From assembly GCA_026984455.1 (NCBI GenBank), contig JALSSC010000072.1:55733-119732 (forward strand): a DNA stretch of 64,000 nucleotides, in the 5' to 3' direction. Numbering within the stretch: the stretch's first letter is position 1; every line of letters starts with the position of its first letter. Of the stretch, positions 1 through 12,836 are shown piece by piece. The notes under the pieces are model-generated. The model worked only from the letters and a program-made list of their open reading frames with translations. It was not told the origin of the DNA and ran no database searches. The translations under genes and the position numbers were made by a program. The stretch is from Chromatiaceae bacterium. GTDB taxonomy: Bacteria; Pseudomonadota; Gammaproteobacteria; Chromatiales; Chromatiaceae.

Positions 1-882
1 GGTGGCGCCGCCGGCACCGCCCAGGGGCATGAAGCCGGGCTTGATCTCGGGACCACCCGTCTGGGGACGGTAGATGGCCGGGCGGCGTGTGGGGTCCCTG
101 CGCCACTGTCTCAGCATCTCCGCGATGGGCGGTGAGACAGACTTCAAGGGGGCGCCGCGCTCGGCCCGGGGCATGCCCAACAGGCGCCAGGCGGTGAGGT
201 TCAGGTGGCGGATGACGCCCTCGCCGTCCACCACCAGCACTCCGGTGTTCATGTGCTGGATGATGTAGTCGTTGAGTGCGCCGAGGTTGGCCAGATCCAA
301 CTTCTGGCGGGCGGCCAGGCGTTCGCCCTCCTGGATACGGCGCGCCAACCCATGGGCGAGCAGGGCGACGGCGAAGAAGGTGACGCCCAGGAGACCGGCC
401 TGGGGGAAGGCGAGGAACTGGGCCTCCCCCCGCCACCAGGCGAAGAGCTGCTCTGCGAGCACTGCCAGGGTGGCGAGGGAGGCGTGGAGCAGGGCCAGGC
501 GCCCGGCCATGAGCAGGCTGCCGCCGGTGAGGGACACCGCGATGAGCAGGGCCAGGCCGCTGGAGACACCGCCGCTCGCGTGCATGAGCAGGGTCAAGGC
601 GGCGATGTCGATCCACAGGGCCCATTGCACCTGGCGTTGCGCCGCGGGGGTGTGCCAATGCACGAACAGGCCGCCGGCCAGGACGAAGCCCAGGTAGAGG
701 AGCGAGACCAGGGCGAACAGGGCGGGGGCCGCCGCGCCCAGGGTCCAGTAGCGGCCGCCGAAGAAGAACAGATCCACCAGGATCAGGGCGATGGCCAGGC
801 GGTAGACGAAGAACATCCGCAGGCCCTGCCAGGAGGGGGCGAGGCGCTGCGTCGTGCTCGGCGGAGGGGGGAGGGCGGTCAT
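1..882 (-). CDS. pilS: PilS-type membrane sensor histidine kinase (5' part, cut by window edge)
   Basis: An open frame of 294 codons reads leftward off the window edge, so only the N-terminal half is visible. Residues about 20-190 are a run of closely spaced hydrophobic segments, as expected for the six-helix membrane domain of PilS. A PAS-like sensor region begins near residue 200 with [21 protein letters not shown], typical of PilS, the sensor kinase that with PilR controls type IV pilin transcription. The HisKA and ATPase domains lie outside the window. It is divergent from sucC. The PilS family is fairly secure; another PAS-type kinase of the same class is the alternative, since pilR cannot be seen. 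Confidence 0.82.
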   Translation of the reverse strand, partial: MTALPPPPSTTQRLAPSWQGLRMFFVYRLAIALILVDLFFFGGRYWTLGAAAPALFALVSLLYLGFVLAGGLFVHWHTPAAQRQVQWALWIDIAALTLLMHASGGVSSGLALLIAVSLTGGSLLMAGRLALLHASLATLAVLAEQLFAWWRGEAQFLAFPQAGLLGVTFFAVALLAHGLARRIQEGERLAARQKLDLANLGALNDYIIQHMNTGVLVVDGEGVIRHLNLTAWRLLGMPRAERGAPLKSVSPPIAEMLRQWRRDPTRRPAIYRPQTGGPEIKPGFMPLGGAGGAT

Positions 883-1006
883 GGGCGGCGTTGCTTCGGA
901 AAGTGCCCCCATCATAGACGGCCCCGCTTTCCTGCGTCATCCACCGGGGCCCGAATGCTATACTCGCCCGGGTTTGCCGCCCTGGGGCGGCCCCTCGGAG
1001 CCGAGA

Positions 1007-2179
1007 ATGAACCTGCACGAATACCAGGCGAAGGAGTTGTTCAGCGAGTACGGCATCCCCGTCCCTTCCGGGCTGACGGCGGAGACCCCGGACGAGGCCC
1101 TGGCCGCGGCCCGCGAGCTGGGCGGAGACACCTGGATGGTCAAGGCCCAGGCCCACACCGGCGGCCGGGGCAAGGCCGGCGGGGTGCTCCGGGCGCGGGG
1201 GTACGAAGAGTTGGCGGTGGCCGCCCGGCGCCTCCTGGGCAGCCGCTTGGTGACGGCCCAGAGCGGCCCCGCCGGCCTGCCCGTTTCCCGGGTGCTGATC
1301 GAACGGCCCACGGCCATCGGGCGCGAACTCTATCTGGGGATGCTGGTGGATCGCGCCCGGGGCAGAGTGTTGATCATGGCCTCGCCCGACGGTGGCATGG
1401 ACATCGAACAGGTGGCCCGCGAGACCCCCGCGCGGATCCTTTCCACCCCCGTCCAGCCCGCGGCCGGCCTGCAACCCTGGCAGGCGCGCCGGCTGGGCTT
1501 CGCCCTCGGCCTGGACAGGGACGGGATCCGGCTGTTGGCGCGCCTCCTCGGTGGCCTCTACCGGCTGTTTCTGGAATGCGACGCCGGCCTGGTGGAGATC
1601 AACCCCCTGGTGATCACGGCGGAAGGCGGCCTCGTCGCCCTGGACGCCAAGATCCACCTCGACGACAACGCCCTCTACCGCCATCCCGCCCTGCAGGCCC
1701 TCCACGATCCCTCCCAGGAGGACCCGCGCGAACTGGAGGCGGCCCGCCACGGCCTCAACTACGTGCGCCTGGACGGCACCATCGGTTGCATGGTCAACGG
1801 CGCCGGCCTGGCCATGGCCACCATGGACCTGGTCAAGCTGCACGGCGCCGAACCGGCCAATTTCCTCGACGTGGGCGGCACCGCCACCGCCGAGCGGGTG
1901 GCCGAGGCCTTCAAGCTCATCCTCTCGGACCGGCGGGTGCGGGCGGTGCTGGTGAACATCTTCGGCGGCATCGTGCGCTGCGACCTGATCGCCGAGGGTA
2001 TCGTCCAGGCGGTGCGCAAGGTGGCCATGGAGGTGCCGGTGGTGGTGCGCCTCGAAGGCACCAACGCCGAGCGGGGCCTGGAGATCCTCGCCGCCAGCGG
2101 CCTCGACCTGATCGCCGCCGAGGATCTGGAGACCGCCGCCACCCAGGTGGTGGCCGCGGCCGGAGGGGCGCAGGCATGA
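1007..2179 (+). CDS. sucC: Succinyl-CoA ligase (ADP-forming) beta subunit
   Basis: This 390-residue protein is the usual SucC length. It forms the nucleotide-binding subunit of succinyl-CoA synthetase, which interconverts succinyl-CoA and succinate with substrate-level phosphorylation in the TCA cycle. It begins [12 protein letters not shown], the conserved SucC start. It has the ATP-grasp region with GGRGKAGG near residue 58, EINPLV in the metal-binding part, and a C-terminal ligase domain with FLDVGGTA and VNIFGGI. An upstream in-frame ATG exists, but it would add about 50 non-conserved residues across the pilS-sucC intergenic space. The stop overlaps the sucD start (ATGA), so the two subunits are probably translationally coupled. 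Malate-CoA ligase is a related alternative. Confidence 0.95.
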   Translation: MNLHEYQAKELFSEYGIPVPSGLTAETPDEALAAARELGGDTWMVKAQAHTGGRGKAGGVLRARGYEELAVAARRLLGSRLVTAQSGPAGLPVSRVLIERPTAIGRELYLGMLVDRARGRVLIMASPDGGMDIEQVARETPARILSTPVQPAAGLQPWQARRLGFALGLDRDGIRLLARLLGGLYRLFLECDAGLVEINPLVITAEGGLVALDAKIHLDDNALYRHPALQALHDPSQEDPRELEAARHGLNYVRLDGTIGCMVNGAGLAMATMDLVKLHGAEPANFLDVGGTATAERVAEAFKLILSDRRVRAVLVNIFGGIVRCDLIAEGIVQAVRKVAMEVPVVVRLEGTNAERGLEILAASGLDLIAAEDLETAATQVVAAAGGAQA

Positions 2180-3048
2180 GCATCCTCGTCGATCGTCACA
2201 CCCGGGTGATCTGTCAGGGCTTCACCGGCCGACAGGGGACCTTCCACAGCGAGCAGGCGATTGCCTACGGCACCCGCCTGGTGGGTGGGGTGACCCCGGG
2301 CAAGGGCGGGCAGACCCATCTCGACCGGCCGGTGTTCGACACCGTGCACGATGCGGTGCGCGAGACCGGCGCCGAGGCCAGCATGATCTACGTGCCCGCC
2401 GCCTTCGCCGCGGACGCGGTCCTGGAGGCGGCCGACGCCGGCATCCGCCTCGTCGTGTGCATCACCGAGGGCATCCCGGTGCTGGACATGCTGCGGGTGC
2501 GCGCCGCCCTCACGGGCGGCGACACCCGCCTGATCGGGCCCAACTGTCCCGGCATCATCACCCCGGGGGAGTGCAAGATCGGCATCATGCCCGGGGCCAT
2601 CCACCGCCCCGGCCGGATCGGCATCGTCTCCCGTTCCGGCACCCTCACCTACGAGGCGGTCCATCAGACCACCCGCGAGGGCCTGGGCCAGAGCACCTGC
2701 GTCGGGATCGGCGGCGACCCCATCCACGGCCTCGACTTCATCGACTGCCTGGCCCTGTTCGAGGCCGATCCCGCGACCGAGGGGGTGGTCCTGGTGGGGG
2801 AGATCGGCGGCAGCGCCGAAGAAGAGGCCGCGGCCTATATCCGCGACCACATGCGCAAGCCCGTGGTGGCCTATATCGCCGGGGTCACCGCCCCGCCCGG
2901 TCGCCGCATGGGTCATGCCGGGGCCATCGTCAGTGGCGGCCAGGGCACCGCCGAGGGCAAATACGCCGCCCTCGAGGCCGCCGGCGTGGCGACGGTGCGT
3001 TCCCCCACCGAGATGGGGCGGCGCATGGCCGCGCTCCTGCGGGCCTGA
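2176..3048 (+). CDS. sucD: Succinyl-CoA ligase (ADP-forming) alpha subunit
   Basis: The 290-residue alpha subunit binds CoA and carries the phosphohistidine of succinyl-CoA synthetase. The N-terminal Rossmann-type CoA domain shows [16 protein letters not shown], followed by GGVTPGKGG and [13 protein letters not shown]. The catalytic histidine is in [10 protein letters not shown], His247 by this start. The start overlaps the sucC stop by four bases, and the next gene, nadE, begins three bases after the stop, so sucCD-nadE probably share a transcript. Length and motifs are complete. No 2-oxoglutarate dehydrogenase genes are visible nearby, which differs from the enterobacterial suc operon. Confidence 0.95.
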   Translation: MSILVDRHTRVICQGFTGRQGTFHSEQAIAYGTRLVGGVTPGKGGQTHLDRPVFDTVHDAVRETGAEASMIYVPAAFAADAVLEAADAGIRLVVCITEGIPVLDMLRVRAALTGGDTRLIGPNCPGIITPGECKIGIMPGAIHRPGRIGIVSRSGTLTYEAVHQTTREGLGQSTCVGIGGDPIHGLDFIDCLALFEADPATEGVVLVGEIGGSAEEEAAAYIRDHMRKPVVAYIAGVTAPPGRRMGHAGAIVSGGQGTAEGKYAALEAAGVATVRSPTEMGRRMAALLRA

Positions 3049-3051
3049 GCC

Positions 3052-5048
<1,997 letters not shown>

Positions 5049-5135
5049 ACTCGCGTTACTGCCGGAGAGGCCTCGCTGGCGATGGTTGGCGCGGTGCAGA
5101 CCGCTCTTGGCCTCTGGCGACCGTCTTCTGTCCCC

Positions 5136-5144
5136 TGTTACAAT
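5136..5144 (+). promoter_or_regulatory. Possible extended -10 element for gatCAB
   Basis: TGTTACAAT matches the extended -10 pattern TGnTAnAAT and lies about 30 bases before the gatC ATG, in the only non-coding stretch between glnB and gatC. No convincing -35 element stands at the usual distance, so this is a weak call. Confidence 0.33.
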
Positions 5145-5174
5145 CCACGCCGCGTTTTTCCCGACGAGGCCCCC

Positions 5175-5462
5175 ATGTCACTGCAACACTCGGATGTCGA
5201 AAAGATCGCCCGTCTCGCCCATCTCGCCTTGAACGGCGACGAGGCGGACGCCTATGCCACGGAACTGTCCGGGATTCTCGATCTGGTGGCGCAGATGGAG
5301 CGGGCGGATACGACCGGGGTGACGCCCATGGCCCATCCCCTGGATATGCCCCAGCGCCTGCGTCCGGACGAGGTCACGGAGGGGGACCGGCGGGACTTCT
5401 ACCAAGCCATTGCCCCGGCCACCGAACGGGGTCTCTATCTGGTCCCCAAGGTCATCGATTGA
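5175..5462 (+). CDS. gatC: Asp-tRNA(Asn)/Glu-tRNA(Gln) amidotransferase subunit C
   Basis: The 95-residue GatC subunit stabilises the GatA-GatB complex that amidates misacylated Glu-tRNA(Gln) or Asp-tRNA(Asn). It begins [19 protein letters not shown], the classic GatC N-terminus. The middle has [20 protein letters not shown] and the end is LYLVPKVID. An earlier in-frame ATG at 5082 would add 31 unrelated residues. gatA follows after seven bases. The operon order C-A-B is the common bacterial one. Confidence 0.94.
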   Translation: MSLQHSDVEKIARLAHLALNGDEADAYATELSGILDLVAQMERADTTGVTPMAHPLDMPQRLRPDEVTEGDRRDFYQAIAPATERGLYLVPKVID

Positions 5463-5469
5463 GGCCCCC

Positions 5470-6924
5470 ATGCACCAATTCTCCCTCGCCCGGCTCGCCG
5501 CCGGTCTGGCTGCCGGTGAGTTCTCCAGCCGCGAACTCACCGCGCATTTCCTCGACCGGATCGAACGTCACGATCCCCGGCTCAACGCCTTCGTCACCGT
5601 GACCCGTGATGCCGCCCTGGCCCAGGCCGGGGCCGCGGATGCCCGATTGCGGGCGGGGGAGGCGGGCCCCCTCACTGGTATCCCCCTGGCCCACAAGGAC
5701 ATCTTCTGTACCGAGGGGGTGCGCACCAGTTGTGCCTCGCGGATGCTCGATGGTTTCACCGCCCCCTATGACGCCACCGTGGTGGAGCGCCTGAAGGCAG
5801 CGGGCATGGTGATGTTGGGCAAGACCAACATGGACGAGTTCGCCATGGGTTCGTCCAGCGAGACCTCCTGGTACGGCCCGGTGAAGAACCCGTGGGATCC
5901 GGCGCGGGTACCCGGGGGGTCGTCCGGCGGCTCGGCGGCGGCGGTGGCGGCGCGCCTGGCCCCGGCCGCCACGGGTACCGATACCGGTGGTTCGATCCGT
6001 CAGCCTGCGGCCCTTTGCGGTCTGAGCGGGCTCAAGCCCACCTATGGCCGGGTCTCGCGTTGGGGAATGATCGCCTTCGCCTCCAGCCTGGATCAGGGCG
6101 GCCCCATGGCCCGCAGCGCCGAAGACCTGGCCTTGTTGCTCCCGGCCATGGCGGGTTTCGATGAGCGCGACTCCACCAGCAGTCCGGAACCTGTGCCTGA
6201 CTACCCGGCCCAACTGGACGAGGACGTGAAGGGCCTGCGGGTCGGCCTGCCCAGGGAATGGTTCCGCGAGGGCCTGGACGCCGGGGTGGCGGCCTCCATC
6301 GAGGAAGCGCGTCGGGTATTGGAGGGCCTGGGGGTGGTCTTCCGCGACATCGACCTGCCCAACAGCGCCCTGGCGGTGCCGGCCTATTATGTGGTGGCTC
6401 CGGCCGAGTGTTCCTCGAACCTGGCCCGTTACGATGGTGTCCGTTACGGATATCGTTGCGAGGCCCCGCGTGACCTGGAGGACCTCTACCGCCGCTCCCG
6501 CTCGGAGGCCTTCGGGGCCGAGGTGAAGCGGCGTATCATGATGGGGACCTATGTCCTCTCGGCGGGCTATTACGACGCCTATTATCTAAAGGCCCAGAAG
6601 ATACGCCGCCTGATCGCCGATGACTTCCGCGCCGCCTTCGCCGAAGTGGATCTGATCCTGGGGCCCACCAGCCCGACCCGCGCCTTCCGTCTGGGCGAGA
6701 AGACGGCGGACCCGGTGACCATGTACCTCTCCGATATCTATACCATCGCCGTGAACCTCGCGGGCCTGCCCGGACTGACCGTGCCGGCACCGATGGCCGG
6801 TGGCTTGCCGGTGGGCCTGCAATTGGTGGGCGACTATTTTCAGGAGGGGCGGTTACTCAATCTCGCCCACCGCCTGCAACGGACCACCGATTGGCACTTG
6901 GCGACCCCGCCGGGCTTCGACTGA
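5470..6924 (+). CDS. gatA: Asp-tRNA(Asn)/Glu-tRNA(Gln) amidotransferase subunit A
   Basis: The 484-residue amidase subunit releases ammonia from glutamine for the GatB transamidation site. The amidase-signature catalytic triad is visible: Lys in [11 protein letters not shown], the cis-Ser in [13 protein letters not shown], and the nucleophilic Ser in [16 protein letters not shown]. Later motifs include [20 protein letters not shown] and a C-terminal [10 protein letters not shown]. Length is normal. The start was taken at [12 protein letters not shown], where homology to GatA begins. An upstream ATG at 5410 would extend back into gatC. Confidence 0.95.
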   Translation: MHQFSLARLAAGLAAGEFSSRELTAHFLDRIERHDPRLNAFVTVTRDAALAQAGAADARLRAGEAGPLTGIPLAHKDIFCTEGVRTSCASRMLDGFTAPYDATVVERLKAAGMVMLGKTNMDEFAMGSSSETSWYGPVKNPWDPARVPGGSSGGSAAAVAARLAPAATGTDTGGSIRQPAALCGLSGLKPTYGRVSRWGMIAFASSLDQGGPMARSAEDLALLLPAMAGFDERDSTSSPEPVPDYPAQLDEDVKGLRVGLPREWFREGLDAGVAASIEEARRVLEGLGVVFRDIDLPNSALAVPAYYVVAPAECSSNLARYDGVRYGYRCEAPRDLEDLYRRSRSEAFGAEVKRRIMMGTYVLSAGYYDAYYLKAQKIRRLIADDFRAAFAEVDLILGPTSPTRAFRLGEKTADPVTMYLSDIYTIAVNLAGLPGLTVPAPMAGGLPVGLQLVGDYFQEGRLLNLAHRLQRTTDWHLATPPGFD

Positions 6925-6945
6925 GGAAGGGGAGGTAACAGATCC

Positions 6946-8379
6946 ATGCAATGGGAGACCGTCATCGGACTGGAGATCCACACCCAGCTCCTCACCCGTT
7001 CCAAGATTTTCTCGGGCGCCCCCACCGCCTTTGGGGCCGAGCCCAACACCCAGGCCTGTCCCGTCGATCTGGGGATGCCGGGAGTGCTGCCGGTGCTCAA
7101 CCGGCGGGCGGTCGAACTGGCGGTGCGCTTCGGCACCGCCATCGGCGCGGAGATCGCCCGCAGGTCCGTCTTCGCCCGCAAGAACTACTTCTATCCGGAT
7201 CTCCCCAAGGGCTACCAGATCAGCCAGTACGAGCTGCCTGTGGTGGGGCGGGGAGCGGTGGAGATCTCGTTGGAGGACGGCTCCACCAAGACCATCGGCG
7301 TGACCCGCGCCCATCTCGAGGAGGACGCCGGCAAATCCCTGCACGAAGACTTCCAGGGCATGACGGGCATCGACCTCAACCGTGCCGGGACCCCCCTGCT
7401 GGAGATCGTTTCCGAACCCGACATGCGCTCGCCGGCGGAGGCCGTGGCCTATGCCCGCAAGATCCATCAGCTCGTGCGCTACATCGGCATCAGCGACGGC
7501 AACATGCAGGAGGGCTCCTTCCGCATGGACGCCAATGTCTCGGTGCGCCCGCGTGGGCAGCATGCCCTGGGGACCCGCACCGAACTCAAGAATCTAAATT
7601 CCTTCCGTTTCCTGGAGAAGGCCCTGGCCTTCGAGGTGGAGCGCCAGGTCGAGGTGATCGAGTCGGGGGGGGCGGTGGTGCAGGAGACCCGCCTGTACGA
7701 TGCCGACCGCGATGAGACCCGCCCGATGCGGGGCAAGGAGGAGGCCAACGACTATCGTTACTTCCCCGATCCCGATCTCCTGCCTTTGGAGATCGATACC
7801 GCCTTCATCGCGGCCGCCACCCGCGACCTGCCCGAATTGCCCGATGCGCGGCGGCGGCGCTTCGTGTCTCAGTACGGACTCAAGGACCATGACGCGGGCG
7901 TGCTCACCGCGAGCCGGGAACTGGCGGATTTCTTCGAGGAGGTGACGGAAGTCTGCGGCGAGGCCAGGCTGGCGGCCACCTGGGTCATGGGCGACCTGGC
8001 CGCGGCCCTCAACCGGACCGCCCTGGAGATCCAGGGATCGCCCGTGGATGCGGCCATGCTGGGCGGGCTGTTGCAGCGCATCCTGGACGAGACCCTCTCC
8101 GGCAAGATCGCCAAGCAGGTGTTCGAGGCCATGTGGGCGGGCGAGGGCACGGCCGACGAGATCATCCAGGCCCGCGGGCTCAAACAGATCAGCGACAGCG
8201 CCGAACTGGAGGCCATCGTCGACGAGGTCATCGCGGCCAATCCCAAGCAGGTGGAGCAATTCCGCGCGGGCAAGGAGAAGTTGTTGGGCTTCTTCGTGGG
8301 CCAGGTGATGAAGGCCACCCGCGGTCAGGCCAATCCCAAGCAGGTGAACGCATTGTTGCGGAAACGCCTCCAGGGATGA
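6946..8379 (+). CDS. gatB: Asp-tRNA(Asn)/Glu-tRNA(Gln) amidotransferase subunit B
   Basis: The 477-residue GatB subunit phosphorylates and transamidates the Glu or Asp on the misacylated tRNA. It starts [15 protein letters not shown], preceded by GGGGAGG at a good spacing. The conserved blocks [31 protein letters not shown], and the run through [15 protein letters not shown] are all present. The C-terminal YqeY-like tail ends [15 protein letters not shown]. It is the last gene of gatCAB and meets the FHA-domain gene convergently after about 220 bases with no recognisable gene. Confidence 0.96.
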   Translation: MQWETVIGLEIHTQLLTRSKIFSGAPTAFGAEPNTQACPVDLGMPGVLPVLNRRAVELAVRFGTAIGAEIARRSVFARKNYFYPDLPKGYQISQYELPVVGRGAVEISLEDGSTKTIGVTRAHLEEDAGKSLHEDFQGMTGIDLNRAGTPLLEIVSEPDMRSPAEAVAYARKIHQLVRYIGISDGNMQEGSFRMDANVSVRPRGQHALGTRTELKNLNSFRFLEKALAFEVERQVEVIESGGAVVQETRLYDADRDETRPMRGKEEANDYRYFPDPDLLPLEIDTAFIAAATRDLPELPDARRRRFVSQYGLKDHDAGVLTASRELADFFEEVTEVCGEARLAATWVMGDLAAALNRTALEIQGSPVDAAMLGGLLQRILDETLSGKIAKQVFEAMWAGEGTADEIIQARGLKQISDSAELEAIVDEVIAANPKQVEQFRAGKEKLLGFFVGQVMKATRGQANPKQVNALLRKRLQG

Positions 8380-8596
8380 TGGCGCAAGGCGCGATCCGGT
8401 GTCATAGCGCAGCGGAGACGAGGGTTACGGCGGTGCGCAGAAGATCCCTATGCATATATCGGATCATGGCCCGTTGCACCTGCGGGTGATTGCTCGTCAT
8501 GGTCTCCGCTATGGGTCGCTTCTGCACCTCGTCCAGGGACAAGTAGGGATACCTTACGGAACACGAAAAACCCACCTGCGCCGAGTATCCCGTCTG

Positions 8597-9286
8597 TCAG
8601 GATGCCTTGGAGAGAGGGGGGGGCTTTTCTTCCTCAGCGATGGGGTCGCTCTGATCGGAGCGATGGAATTCCACCAGATGCGATCCGGTGGCGATGAGAT
8701 CGCCGTCTTCGAGGAGGCGGGACTTTGTCTGCATCGGCTCGCCATTCAAGAGCACACGTTGGCTTGGATCCAGGATGAGGAGTCGGTAGCCGTCGGCGCT
8801 TCTGGAGATGGCCGTTGGTGTCACCCCGTCGCTACGTAGGCCCAACAGGGGTAGGTCGATGTTCACGGTATGCCCGCGCGCGGGGCCTCCCACGAAACGG
8901 AGGTAGGCCTGCCCCCGAGGGGGTGTCTGCCTCAACGTTCCGGTGGCTGGGGCCGTTCTCGTCTCGAACTCCGTGGGAAAGAGGAGCGAGGGGGGAGGCT
9001 CTTCAGCGCAGTATTTCAGCGTCTGTCCACCGATCTGGATCAGATCCCCGTCGTTCAGGAATACGCTGCGGATCGTCCGTTCATTGACGCGGACGCCACT
9101 CCTCCCCTGCAAGACGGTGAGCATGCAACCATGCGGACCCGAGACGATGCGCAGATGGTGCTCGCTGATCTGGGGACCGTCGATACGGGCGGTGTCGTCC
9201 GCCCCGCATCCGACGGTGATGAAGCCCCGGTCCGGGATATGCAGTTCCTTCATCTGTTCGCCGTCGAACCAGGTCAGCCTTGCCAT
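8597..9286 (-). CDS. Twin FHA-domain protein
   Basis: The 229-residue protein carries two forkhead-associated domains, which bind phosphothreonine peptides. FHA 1 spans about residues 15-95, with ITVGCGADDTARIDG, then ISEHHLRI and GVRVNERTI before an NDGDLIQIG block. FHA 2 spans about 130-215 with the degenerate core GVTPTAISRSADGY, VLLNGEPM and LEDGDLIATGSHLVEF. No kinase, secretion or membrane segment is seen. The start MARLTWFDGEQM was chosen because the FHA fold begins there; an upstream ATG at 9337 adds 17 residues of low likelihood. It is convergent with gatB and divergent from leuC. Family is clear; partner and role are unknown. Confidence 0.82.
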   Translation of the reverse strand: MARLTWFDGEQMKELHIPDRGFITVGCGADDTARIDGPQISEHHLRIVSGPHGCMLTVLQGRSGVRVNERTIRSVFLNDGDLIQIGGQTLKYCAEEPPPSLLFPTEFETRTAPATGTLRQTPPRGQAYLRFVGGPARGHTVNIDLPLLGLRSDGVTPTAISRSADGYRLLILDPSQRVLLNGEPMQTKSRLLEDGDLIATGSHLVEFHRSDQSDPIAEEEKPPPLSKAS

Positions 9287-9587
9287 GTTCGTCTGTCTTG
9301 CAACGGTTGCGCGCCCATGTCCTGGGTCCTGAACCATTCTTGTTCACCATTCGGTTCAAGGTCAATCATTTCCATTCATTTTCCATGAAAAAAGAAAAAT
9401 CTGACGCCGGCACCTCCTTGAGGACCATGCGATGGCGCCTCCCTGCAGCACAGGTGCGACGACCACTACGACTGGGTAGAAGGTCATGTGCCACGGAGAC
9501 ACATCCCAGAGGGATGCCCGATCCGCATTTGTTACTGGGCCTGAAGCCCGCTATCCTAAGACGTTTACTCTGGATCGGGAGCAGGTG
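9287..9587. other. Divergent intergenic region between the FHA gene and leuC
   Basis: About 300 bases with no credible gene. It is AT-richer than its surroundings around 9335-9410. The leuC-proximal end holds a plausible sigma-70 promoter, listed separately. Nothing else recognisable was seen. Confidence 0.6.
9529..9557 (+). promoter_or_regulatory. Putative sigma-70 promoter of leuCD with dyad in the spacer
   Basis: TTGTTA (-35) and TATCCT (-10) are separated by exactly 17 bases. The -10 lies about 30 bases before the leuC ATG, giving a short leader. The spacer contains GGGC-N5-GCCC, which could be an operator or chance in GC-rich DNA. Confidence 0.42.
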
Positions 9588-10997
9588 ATGGCGCCCAAGA
9601 CCCTGTACGAGAAGTTGTGGGATACTCACGTGGTGAGGACGGATCCCGACGGCACGGCGCTTCTCTATATAGACCGCCACCTGCTGCACGAGGTCACCTC
9701 GCCCCAGGCCTTCGAGGGCCTGCGTCTGGCCGGGCGCAGGCCCTGGCGGCCCGGGGCCAATCTCGCCACGGCCGACCACAACGTCCCCACCCGGGAGCGC
9801 GCGGCGGGCATTCCGGACCCGGTCTCACGCCTCCAGGTGGAGACCCTGGAGCGCAATTGCCGTGAGTTCGCGATCCCGGAATTCGGCATGCATGACCGTC
9901 GCCAGGGCATCGTCCACGTGATCGGGCCGGAGCAGGGGCTGACCCTGCCGGGGATGACCCTGGTCTGCGGTGATTCCCATACCTCCACCCACGGTGCCCT
10001 CGGTGCCTTGGCCTTCGGTATCGGCACTTCCGAGGTGGAGCACGTCCTCGCCACCCAGTGCCTGATCCAGAAGCGCGCCCGGACCCTGCGCGTTCAGGTG
10101 GATGGGACCCTGGCCCCGGGGGTGACCGCCAAGGACCTGATACTCGCCATCATCGGCGAGATGGGCACCGCGGGCGGCACCGGCCACGCCATCGAATTCG
10201 CCGGGGAGGCGGTCCGCCGGCTGTCGGTCGAGGGGCGCATGACCCTGTGCAACATGGCCATAGAGGCGGGCGCCCGGGCCGGTTTCGTGGCCGTGGACGA
10301 GACCACCCTCGACTATGTCCGAGGGCGGGCCTACGCCCCCAAGGGCGAACTCTGGGAACGCGCCGCGGCCTCCTGGCGTCGCTTGCACAGCGATCCCGGG
10401 GCCCGCTTCGATCGCGAGGTGCGTTTGCGGGGGGATGCGGTGGAACCACAGGTGACCTGGGGGACCTCGCCGGAGATGGTGGTATCGGTGAGGGCCGCCG
10501 TTCCCGATCCGGAGGCCGAGGCCGATCCGGTGAAGGCGGCGGGGATGCGCCGTGCCCTGGAGTACATGGATCTGACCCCGGGAACGCCCATTCAGCAGAT
10601 CGCCATAGACAAGGTGTTCATCGGCTCCTGCACCAACTCGCGCATCGAGGACCTGCGGGAGGCCGCGGCCGTCCTGCGCGGTGGCCGGGTTGCGGCCTCG
10701 GTGAAGCAGGCCCTGGTGGTGCCGGGTTCCGGCCCGGTCAAGGCTCAGGCGGAGGCGGAGGGGTTGGACCGGGTGTTCGAACAGGCGGGATTCGAATGGC
10801 GTGAGCCCGGCTGCTCCATGTGCCTGGCCATGAATGCCGACCGTCTGGAGCCCGGCGAACGCTGCGCCTCCACCTCGAATCGTAATTTCGAGGGGCGTCA
10901 GGGGGCGGGCGGGCGCACCCATCTGGTGAGTCCGGCCATGGCCGCCGCCGCGGCCCTGGCCGGTCGTTTCGTGGACGTGCGGACCCTGGGGGATTGA
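9588..10997 (+). CDS. leuC: 3-isopropylmalate dehydratase large subunit
   Basis: This 469-residue aconitase-family protein isomerises 2-isopropylmalate to 3-isopropylmalate in leucine synthesis, together with LeuD. It starts [16 protein letters not shown]. The three [4Fe-4S] cysteines are present: Cys348 in [11 protein letters not shown], and Cys409 and Cys412 in [39 protein letters not shown] is intact. The earlier ATG at 9486 would include the promoter region. The leuD start sits at the leuC stop. LeuA and LeuB activities complete the pathway; leuB lies downstream and no leuA is in the window. Confidence 0.96.
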   Translation: MAPKTLYEKLWDTHVVRTDPDGTALLYIDRHLLHEVTSPQAFEGLRLAGRRPWRPGANLATADHNVPTRERAAGIPDPVSRLQVETLERNCREFAIPEFGMHDRRQGIVHVIGPEQGLTLPGMTLVCGDSHTSTHGALGALAFGIGTSEVEHVLATQCLIQKRARTLRVQVDGTLAPGVTAKDLILAIIGEMGTAGGTGHAIEFAGEAVRRLSVEGRMTLCNMAIEAGARAGFVAVDETTLDYVRGRAYAPKGELWERAAASWRRLHSDPGARFDREVRLRGDAVEPQVTWGTSPEMVVSVRAAVPDPEAEADPVKAAGMRRALEYMDLTPGTPIQQIAIDKVFIGSCTNSRIEDLREAAAVLRGGRVAASVKQALVVPGSGPVKAQAEAEGLDRVFEQAGFEWREPGCSMCLAMNADRLEPGERCASTSNRNFEGRQGAGGRTHLVSPAMAAAAALAGRFVDVRTLGD

Positions 10998-10999
10998 GC

Positions 11000-11650
11000 G
11001 TGGAACCCTTCGACATCTCTACAGCCATCGTCTGCCCCCTGGACCGGGCCAACGTGGATACCGATGCCATCATCCCCAAGCAGTTTCTGAAGCGGATCGA
11101 GCGCACGGGGTTCGGCCCGAACCTGTTCGACGAGTGGCGTTACCTGGACCGGGGCGAACCGGGCCAGGACTGCGCGACCCGGCCGCGGAATCCCGACTTC
11201 GTACTCAACGACCCCAGATACCAGGGGGCATCCATCCTCCTGACGCGCGAGAATTTTGGCTGTGGCTCGTCCCGGGAACACGCCCCCTGGGCCTTGCTGG
11301 ACTATGGCTTCAAGGTGATCGTGGCCCCGAGTTTCGCCGACATATTCTTCAATAATTGCTTCAAGAATGGGATATTACCCATTGTTTTGGATGAAACAGT
11401 TATCGACGAACTCTTCTCCAAGGCGACCCGCGAACGGCCCTTGGAGATGCGGGTGGACCTGGAGTGTCAACGCCTGGTCCTGGACGACGGAACCGAGATC
11501 CCGTTCGAGGTGGACCCCTTCCGCAAACAGTGCCTGCTGGAGGGACTGGACGACATTGGCCTGACCCTTCGGCACGAGGCGGAGATCCGGGCCTATGAAC
11601 GGCGCCGGCGGGAAGAGGCGCCCTGGCTGTTTCAGGACCTCGCGGAGTGA
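11000..11650 (+). CDS. leuD: 3-isopropylmalate dehydratase small subunit
   Basis: The LeuD swivel domain pairs with LeuC. The product is 216 residues with the chosen GTG start, which has CTGGGGGA at a sensible distance. A TTG six bases upstream overlaps the leuC stop and would give 218. Motifs include [20 protein letters not shown], the active-site loop [15 protein letters not shown] and [18 protein letters not shown]. The C-terminus [12 protein letters not shown] is slightly longer than in E. coli. The gene is followed by a 100-base gap before leuB. Confidence 0.94.
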   Translation: MEPFDISTAIVCPLDRANVDTDAIIPKQFLKRIERTGFGPNLFDEWRYLDRGEPGQDCATRPRNPDFVLNDPRYQGASILLTRENFGCGSSREHAPWALLDYGFKVIVAPSFADIFFNNCFKNGILPIVLDETVIDELFSKATRERPLEMRVDLECQRLVLDDGTEIPFEVDPFRKQCLLEGLDDIGLTLRHEAEIRAYERRRREEAPWLFQDLAE

Positions 11651-11753
11651 CCCGCCCCCTGGGGAATGCCGCCGCATTCGCCTCTGCGCGCCCGCTTCCG
11701 GGGCGGATGTAGATAAAACGTAGTCAGGAAACAATCATCAGAGATTCAATCAG

Positions 11754-12836
11754 GTGAAGAAACTACTGATCCTCCCGGGTGACGGGATCGGCCCCGAGAT
11801 CGTGGCCGAGGCGGTGCGGGTCCTGGAGGCCCTGCGCGAACGGTTCGGCCTGGCTCTGGAGTGGGAACAGGCCCTGGTGGGCGGCGCCGCCATCGACGCC
11901 ACCGGAGGTCCCCTGCCCGAGGAGACCCTGAAACTGGCCAGGGAGGCGGATGCGGTCCTCCTGGGCGCCGTGGGCGGCTACAAGTGGGAGTCCCTCGACA
12001 TCTCCATCCGTCCGGAGAAGGGCCTTCTGGGCCTGCGTGCCGGCCTCGGGCTGTTCGCCAACCTGCGTCCGGCCCTGCTCTATCCACAACTCGCCTCCGC
12101 CTCCACCCTCAAACCGGAGGTGGTGGCGGGGCTCGATCTGATGATCGTGCGCGAACTCACGGGCGGTATCTATTTCGGCCAACCGCGTGGTATACGGACC
12201 CTGGAAGGCGGTGAACGGGAGGGCTTCAACACCCTGGTCTACCGGGAGTCGGAGATCGAGCGTATCTGCCGGGTGGCCTTCGAAATCGCCGGCAAGCGCG
12301 GCCGCCGGGTGTGCTCGGTGGACAAGGCCAACGTCTTGGAATGCACCGAACTCTGGCGCGAGGTGGCCACCCGTACCGCAAACGACTACCCGGACGTGAC
12401 GCTGAGCCATATGTATGTGGACAATGCCGCCATGCAACTGGTGCGCGCCCCCAAACAGTTCGACGTGATGGTGACCACCAACCTGTTCGGCGACATCCTC
12501 TCGGACTGCGCCTCCATGTTGACCGGTTCCATCGGCATGTTGCCCTCGGCCTCCCTGGACGCGGCGGGCAAGGGCATGTACGAGCCCATCCATGGTTCGG
12601 CCCCGGACATCGCCGGACAGGATCGGGCCAACCCCCTGGCCACCATCCTCTCGGTGGCCATGATGCTGCGTTACACCCTGGACGCGCCCTGCCTCGCCGA
12701 CCGCGTCGAAAGCGCGGTGGACCGGGTCCTGGACCAGGGGTTGCGGACCCCCGACATCCATACCGAAGGCACCCGCGAGGTGGGTACCCGCGCCATGGGC
12801 GAGGCGGTGGTGGCCGCCCTGGAGGGATCGTCGTGA
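11754..12836 (+). CDS. leuB: 3-isopropylmalate dehydrogenase
   Basis: This 360-residue NAD-dependent enzyme oxidises and decarboxylates 3-isopropylmalate to 2-ketoisocaproate. It begins with GTG, reading [16 protein letters not shown]. Substrate-binding residues are in GLFANLRPA and [10 protein letters not shown]. The metal site lies in [25 protein letters not shown], and the nucleotide site in [12 protein letters not shown]. Length is standard. The stop overlaps the asd start by four bases (GTGA), indicating coupling with asd. Confidence 0.96.
   Translation: MKKLLILPGDGIGPEIVAEAVRVLEALRERFGLALEWEQALVGGAAIDATGGPLPEETLKLAREADAVLLGAVGGYKWESLDISIRPEKGLLGLRAGLGLFANLRPALLYPQLASASTLKPEVVAGLDLMIVRELTGGIYFGQPRGIRTLEGGEREGFNTLVYRESEIERICRVAFEIAGKRGRRVCSVDKANVLECTELWREVATRTANDYPDVTLSHMYVDNAAMQLVRAPKQFDVMVTTNLFGDILSDCASMLTGSIGMLPSASLDAAGKGMYEPIHGSAPDIAGQDRANPLATILSVAMMLRYTLDAPCLADRVESAVDRVLDQGLRTPDIHTEGTREVGTRAMGEAVVAALEGSS

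Noticed and set aside
205..2175. Open frame upstream of sucD in the same frame
   Set aside because: Only the last 290 codons encode SucD; the earlier part is a shadow of sucC and pilS with repeats of Gly, Arg and Pro.
8380..8596. Possible small gene between gatB and the FHA gene
   Set aside because: Frames on both strands are short and low in protein-like pattern; the region is treated as intergenic.
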